Positions 60,606-64,000 of a stretch of 64,000 nucleotides of DNA are shown piece by piece (within the stretch, counting starts at the first letter, position 1; each line of letters opens with the position of its first letter). The notes under the pieces were generated by a model, which saw nothing but the letters and a program-made list of their open reading frames with translations, did no database searches and was not told the origin of the DNA. The position numbers and the translations under genes are program-made. The stretch comes from Halostreptopolyspora alba (GTDB lineage Bacteria > Actinomycetota > Actinomycetes > Streptosporangiales > Streptosporangiaceae), in assembly GCA_003725585.1 (NCBI GenBank), contig RJMB01000002.1, positions 186,001 through 250,000 of the forward strand, written 5' to 3'.

Positions 60606-61203
60606 TGCGGGTCCTCCCGGGGGCGCGTGGTGTTGGTGTGTGCCCTTATTGGGCCGTGGGAAAGCCGTGGTGGCCAACACCGGGGGTGGTTGGGAGGTTC
60701 TGGGGCATTGCGGGTGTGCTGGTGGTGCGGGCTGTTCTGGGGAGGGGTGGCGCCGGCTTCTCGGCCGTGGCGCGGCAAAGTGGGGTGCCACCGCTGCCGG
60801 CGGTGGCACCCCACTGCGCGAGTTCGGGGACGGTACGGCGGTCGCCTCTCGGCGCGTGGCACAACGCGGTTCCATGGCCGCCCGGGGCCACCGCAGTGGA
60901 CGCGGGCGCGGTATTCCGCGAAGGCTTTGGTTGGAGCCCGGGGGACACTTTCTACCGCACCGTCCCGGACCCCCTGTGACGGGGGCCTGTGGGAATGGTG
61001 GCACCTGCTGTGGGGTGGTGTCCAACCGAGGGTGTGGCCGTGTGGCTGGGCCGGTGGCTGGGTTCGTTGGGGGTGTGACGTGTTCGGGTGGGGTGGTCAC
61101 GGTGTGCTGGTCAGCGCTTGGGGCGGTGGGAATTCGGGGTGGATTCGTAGGACGCGCGGTCGCCGGTTTCTCTCGCCTCGACGCGACCTGTGATGATTCA
61201 CGT
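60606..61203. other. Long divergent intergenic region
   Basis: 598 bases between the secreted-protein and SUKH genes, too long for two promoters alone. It contains a perfect 15-bp hairpin (60780-60814). A frame ending at 60979 reads AVPWPPGATAVDAGAVF near its end but has no start or homologue I recognise. No RNA gene could be identified with confidence. Confidence 0.5.
60780..60814. terminator. Perfect 15-bp hairpin in a divergent gap
   Basis: GTGGGGTGCCACCGC (60780-60794) pairs without mismatch with 60800-60814 around TGCCG. It is strong enough to be a terminator, but no annotated gene points into it from close by. It may end an unseen small transcript. Confidence 0.5.
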
Positions 61204-61659
61204 GTGTGGCGTGAACTGATCGATGAACTGTACCCCGGGGCGGAGCTGCCCGCGCCCGCGGACGAGGCGACGATCGCCGAGATCGAGAAGGCACTCTCGC
61301 TGCCTCTGCCGTTCGAGTTGGGGTCGTTGTTGGGGGAGTGCAACGGGGTGTACAACCAGTACGGCGATGCCGTGGTCTGGTCGGCCGAGCGGCTCATCGA
61401 GGACAACCTCGCCATGCGTCGTGAGCCGGACGCTCTGGAGCTTTACGCTCCGTTCGACGAGCTGATCTTCTTTGGGGACAGTGATATGGGGCCCCAGTTC
61501 GCCTACGTGCACACCGACTACGGTCCCGGGATCATCGTGTGGGACCAGGAGACCGACCATCGCCGGCTGGCCGTGGTGTCGTTGCGTGACTATCTGATTC
61601 GGTGCCTGACGCAGGGGAACGCCTGGTTCAGGTCGGCTTGGGCCCCTCTGGGGCCCTGA
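61204..61659 (+). CDS. SMI1/KNR4 (SUKH) family protein
   Basis: 151 residues. ATIAEIEKALSLPLPFELGSLLGECNGVYNQYG is the SUKH signature (PxxYxxFLxxxNG type), followed by the conserved WSAERLIEDN and FFGDSDMGPQFAY blocks. SUKH proteins are immunity proteins of polymorphic toxins or cell-wall regulators. No toxin gene is adjacent, so this may be an orphan immunity gene. The GTG at 61204 has no ribosome binding site; a leaderless start is possible. Confidence 0.82.
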   Translation: MWRELIDELYPGAELPAPADEATIAEIEKALSLPLPFELGSLLGECNGVYNQYGDAVVWSAERLIEDNLAMRREPDALELYAPFDELIFFGDSDMGPQFAYVHTDYGPGIIVWDQETDHRRLAVVSLRDYLIRCLTQGNAWFRSAWAPLGP

Positions 61660-61775
61660 TGGGTGGGGGTGTGGCCGTGTCGGGGTGACCTGGTTGTTTG
61701 TGCTATTTTGCGGAGGTCGCCCCCGGCTTGGGAGGGCGGAGCGCGCGTTCCCGGTAGTGAAGATTCGAGACACCC

Positions 61776-62444
61776 ATGCCCGAACGGTCCACGTCGCAGC
61801 AGGCCACCCACGTCCAGGTTCGTGTCATGGGTGAGCCGGTGGGCTCCTTCCCCGAGATGGCGCCGGAGGCTCGGCGTGGTTCGGTGCGGCGGGTGACGGT
61901 GACGGGTGAGGACGTGCTGCACCGGCGCAACCAGGAGGTCGGGTCGGACTGGTTTGGTAGTGCGGAGCTGGGCCAGCTCGTCGACGACATGTTCTGCACC
62001 ATGTATGTCGCCGAGGGGGTCGGGTTGGCCGCCAACCAGGTGGGTGTGGACCTGCGGTTGTTCGTCTATGACTGTCCCGACGACGACGGGGTGCGCCACG
62101 TCGGCCACGTGGTCAACCCCGTTCTGGACGAGCGTGATCCCGCTGGTAACCCGTTGGTGGTGGAGAACGAGGGGTGTCTGTCGGTTCCGGGGCCGCACGC
62201 CGAGCTCGCCCGTCCGGAGTACGCGGTGGTGCGTGGCTACGACCGGGAGGGCGCCCCGCTGGTGATCGAGGGTAGTGGGTACTTCGCGCGGTGTTTGCAG
62301 CACGAGACCGACCACACCGAGGGGCGTGTCTACACCGACCGGCTGTCCAAGCGCCAGCGCAAGAAGGTCCTTGAGGAGATGGGCGCGATGGCCGAGGACG
62401 TCTTCGCCCGCCGTGAGGCCAACGCCGCCCGGCTAGGGTACTGA
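61776..62444 (+). CDS. def: Peptide deformylase
   Basis: 222 residues with the three deformylase motifs: GVGLAANQVG, EGCLSVPGPHAE (metal Cys) and LQHETDHTEG (HExxH, two metal His and catalytic Glu). It removes the formyl group from new proteins at the ribosome using Fe2+. A 45-residue N-terminal extension before the fold is typical of some actinomycete copies. No fmt or priA is beside it, so it may be a secondary deformylase. Its 3' end overlaps the convergent YdcF gene by 12 bases. Confidence 0.94.
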   Translation: MPERSTSQQATHVQVRVMGEPVGSFPEMAPEARRGSVRRVTVTGEDVLHRRNQEVGSDWFGSAELGQLVDDMFCTMYVAEGVGLAANQVGVDLRLFVYDCPDDDGVRHVGHVVNPVLDERDPAGNPLVVENEGCLSVPGPHAELARPEYAVVRGYDREGAPLVIEGSGYFARCLQHETDHTEGRVYTDRLSKRQRKKVLEEMGAMAEDVFARREANAARLGY

Positions 62445-63167
62445 GCGTCCGGTTGGGCGGGGGTGGCTGGTGGTGTCGTTGTCGACCAGATGGTTGGTGA
62501 ACCCCCGGGCCACGAGGAGTTCGTAGGCTCGCCAGACATCGTCGGGGATGTCGACGGGGGAGCTCCAGCGGCGTCGGGCGTAGACGTCGAGGCGTTGGGT
62601 GTCCCCGACCAGGAAGTGCACGAGCTCTTCGGTGGGTGTGTCGGCGTTGGGGTAGTCGGTGTAGCCGCCCGCGAAGCAGTGGAACGTCCATCGCGCCTCG
62701 GGCCAGTGGGCGGTCGCCGTGGCCAGGGCCCGTTGGCCCATGTAGGGCTTGGCGGTGACGATGGCGCGCGTGACCGCGATGCCGTGCGCGGCGGTCAGGG
62801 CGCGGCTGTGGGTGAAGTTCTCGGCGGTGTTGGTGGCGTGGGTCTCCAACAGCATCGCCGTGGAGGGGATACCCGCGGTGGCGCGTGCGGTTTGGGCGAA
62901 CTCTTCGGCTTCGGGGCGGGGCCACCGGTCGTGGCCGTGGGCGCCGGCGGTGCGGCGTCCGCGTTGCCCGGAGAGGACGATGAGGGGGGCCGCGCCGGCG
63001 TCCCACAGATGGGCGGCGTGTTCCGCGACGCGCAGGTCGTGGCTGCCCAACGCGAGGATGATGTCGTGTTCCCCGGGGGTGGGAGGGGAGTGGGCGGCCG
63101 GGGCGGTGTGGAAGTCCCAGAGCCGCTGTGCCAGCGCGTGTACCTCGTCGTCGATCGTCGCAGCCAC
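62433..63167 (-). CDS. YdcF/DUF218 family protein
   Basis: 244 residues. HDIILALGSHDLRVAEHAAHLWDAGAAPLIVLSGQRG and ETHATNTAENFTHSRAL match the DUF218 (YdcF/SanA/ElyC) Rossmann-like domain, about residues 34-200. There is no membrane anchor, so it is the soluble YdcF type reported to bind S-adenosylmethionine. Function unknown. It overlaps the 3' end of def by 12 bases, tail to tail. Confidence 0.87.
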   Translation of the reverse strand: MAATIDDEVHALAQRLWDFHTAPAAHSPPTPGEHDIILALGSHDLRVAEHAAHLWDAGAAPLIVLSGQRGRRTAGAHGHDRWPRPEAEEFAQTARATAGIPSTAMLLETHATNTAENFTHSRALTAAHGIAVTRAIVTAKPYMGQRALATATAHWPEARWTFHCFAGGYTDYPNADTPTEELVHFLVGDTQRLDVYARRRWSSPVDIPDDVWRAYELLVARGFTNHLVDNDTTSHPRPTGRSVP

Positions 63168-63314
63168 GGGGACATCCTAGGGCGTGGGTGTTGGTGGTGT
63201 CGTGGTTTTCGTGGGCGGGATGCCCCTGGTGGCCCTGGGGGTGTGCCGCGTGGGGTGCCTTCCGTGGGTGGGCACCCCACGCGGGGTGGCGCCGAACGTG
63301 GTTCTGTGGGCGGG

Positions 63315-64000
63315 TCAGGGGGTGGCCGTGGTGTTGGCTGGGCCGGTGCGCAGGTGGGTGGCCACGAGCTCGGATATGGCGCCGGCCAGGTGGTCGGGGG
63401 TTTCCAGGGGGGTCATGTGGCCGATTCCGGGGATCTCGAGGATCTGCTGGCACCGTGGCAGGACGCTGGACAGGTGGTGGGCGTGGCGCAGTGGGGTGAG
63501 GCGGTCACTGGTGCCGTGGGCGACGACGGTGGGCGCGTCCAGGTGGGCGGCTTCGGTGTCGATGTCGAGTTTGGCCAGGACGCTGCCCCAGCGGGCGCGG
63601 GTGGTGGTGGGGCACTGGTGGATCATGTGGGCGCACTGGCGAGCGGTGTCCGGGTCGGTGTCGGGGGCCAGGGCCATGTACTTCACGCCGGCGCGGGTGA
63701 TCGGGGTGTGGGGGCCCAAGGGGAGGGGGGCCGACAGCAGCAGGCGGTGGCCGATGTCGGCGAATCGGGGGGAGTGTGCTGCCGCGGGAAGTACCCGGGA
63801 GGTGGCGGTGAGGTTGGCGCTTCCGGTGCTGGCGAGCAGCGTGGCGGCGGCGCGGTCGCGGACCTGGGGGCGTCGGGCGGCGGCCATGATCGTCATTCCG
63901 CCCATGCTGTGGCCGCCGAGCACGGCCTGCTGGCCGGCGGGGACGGTGGCCTCCAGTACGGCGCAGAGGTCGTCGGCCAGTGCGGTGGTGCTGTAGCCGG
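63315..64000 (-). CDS. Alpha/beta hydrolase (5' end beyond window)
   Basis: The final 227 residues are present; the start lies past base 64000. The nucleophile elbow is LGGHSMGGMT, the acid region VVAHGTSDRLTPLRHA and the catalytic His region EIPGIGHMTPLETPDHL, giving a Ser-Asp-His triad. It resembles peroxidase/esterase-type hydrolases of 250-300 residues. Substrate unknown. The missing part should hold the HGxxG oxyanion motif. Confidence 0.87.
   Translation of the reverse strand, partial: GYSTTALADDLCAVLEATVPAGQQAVLGGHSMGGMTIMAAARRPQVRDRAAATLLASTGSANLTATSRVLPAAAHSPRFADIGHRLLLSAPLPLGPHTPITRAGVKYMALAPDTDPDTARQCAHMIHQCPTTTRARWGSVLAKLDIDTEAAHLDAPTVVAHGTSDRLTPLRHAHHLSSVLPRCQQILEIPGIGHMTPLETPDHLAGAISELVATHLRTGPANTTATP

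Noticed and set aside
60593-60979. Open frame of 128 codons upstream of the SUKH gene.
   Set aside because: No plausible start or homology; it overlaps the secreted-protein start region and the 15-bp hairpin.

Overview
The window is about 64 kb of very GC-rich DNA from an actinomycete. Genes lie on both strands, many start with GTG or TTG, and stop/start overlaps of the GTGA and ATGA type are common. The XRE regulator plus DUF397 pair, the DUF3099 protein, the actinobacterial HhH-GPD protein and the HipA-like plus DUF3037 pair all point to the Streptosporangiales/Nocardiopsaceae (Nocardiopsis-like). That placement is an inference from gene families, not a phylogenetic result. No rRNA, tRNA, CRISPR array or intact insertion sequence was found.

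Layout. 0-5 kb: the 3' end of a transport operon (peptide/nickel-type ABC ATPase, MFS exporter, solute-binding lipoprotein, and a fused two-permease protein). The combination resembles opine-metallophore loci. 5-27 kb: housekeeping and accessory genes: HhH-GPD protein, a DJ-1/MarR operon with tandem operators, a C15-peptidase-like protein without its catalytic Cys, an ALDH7-type dehydrogenase, epoxide hydrolase, MpaB-like protein, oxidoreductase/HxlR pair, AroQ, a BBE-type flavoprotein, a class V aminotransferase, a decayed FrnE/LLM junk region, aminopeptidase P, acyltransferase, K+ channel, a threonine dehydratase/LysR pair, and an AT-richer XRE/DUF397 pair. 26.6-36.9 kb: a CoA-dependent catabolic island. 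A MaoC hydratase, acyl-CoA ligase, amidohydrolase and (3R)-hydroxyacyl-CoA-type SDR are transcribed away from a PaaX-family repressor, and a five-gene liv-type ABC importer lies on the other side. Two facing promoters share one palindrome, so the catabolic operon and paaX are probably co-repressed.

37-53 kb: LCP protein, an mhqO/mhqD-like quinone-detoxification pair, DUF1989 and DUF4916 proteins, beta-phosphoglucomutase plus GH65 phosphorylase (disaccharide phosphorolysis), and a xylose regulon (xylA-xylB, divergent ROK repressor, operator between them). These are followed by a cold-shock gene, a GNAT protein, a CaiB-like CoA transferase of permuted layout, a membrane protein/HTH pair and an IS982-type transposase remnant. 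53-64 kb: nucleotidyltransferase, HipA-like/DUF3037 pair, Bcr/CflA exporter, an acyl-CoA-synthetase homologue with ruined catalytic motifs, a BASS/ACR3-type transporter, an orphan secreted protein, a SUKH-type protein, peptide deformylase, a YdcF-like protein and a truncated alpha/beta hydrolase.

Two window-scale patterns stand out. From about 53 kb onward the + strand becomes strongly G-rich whatever the gene direction, and the change falls beside the transposase remnant. Separately, an 18-base sequence (consensus ATCTACRYTGTAAAGGYG) occurs three times, always in the same orientation and always between convergent genes.
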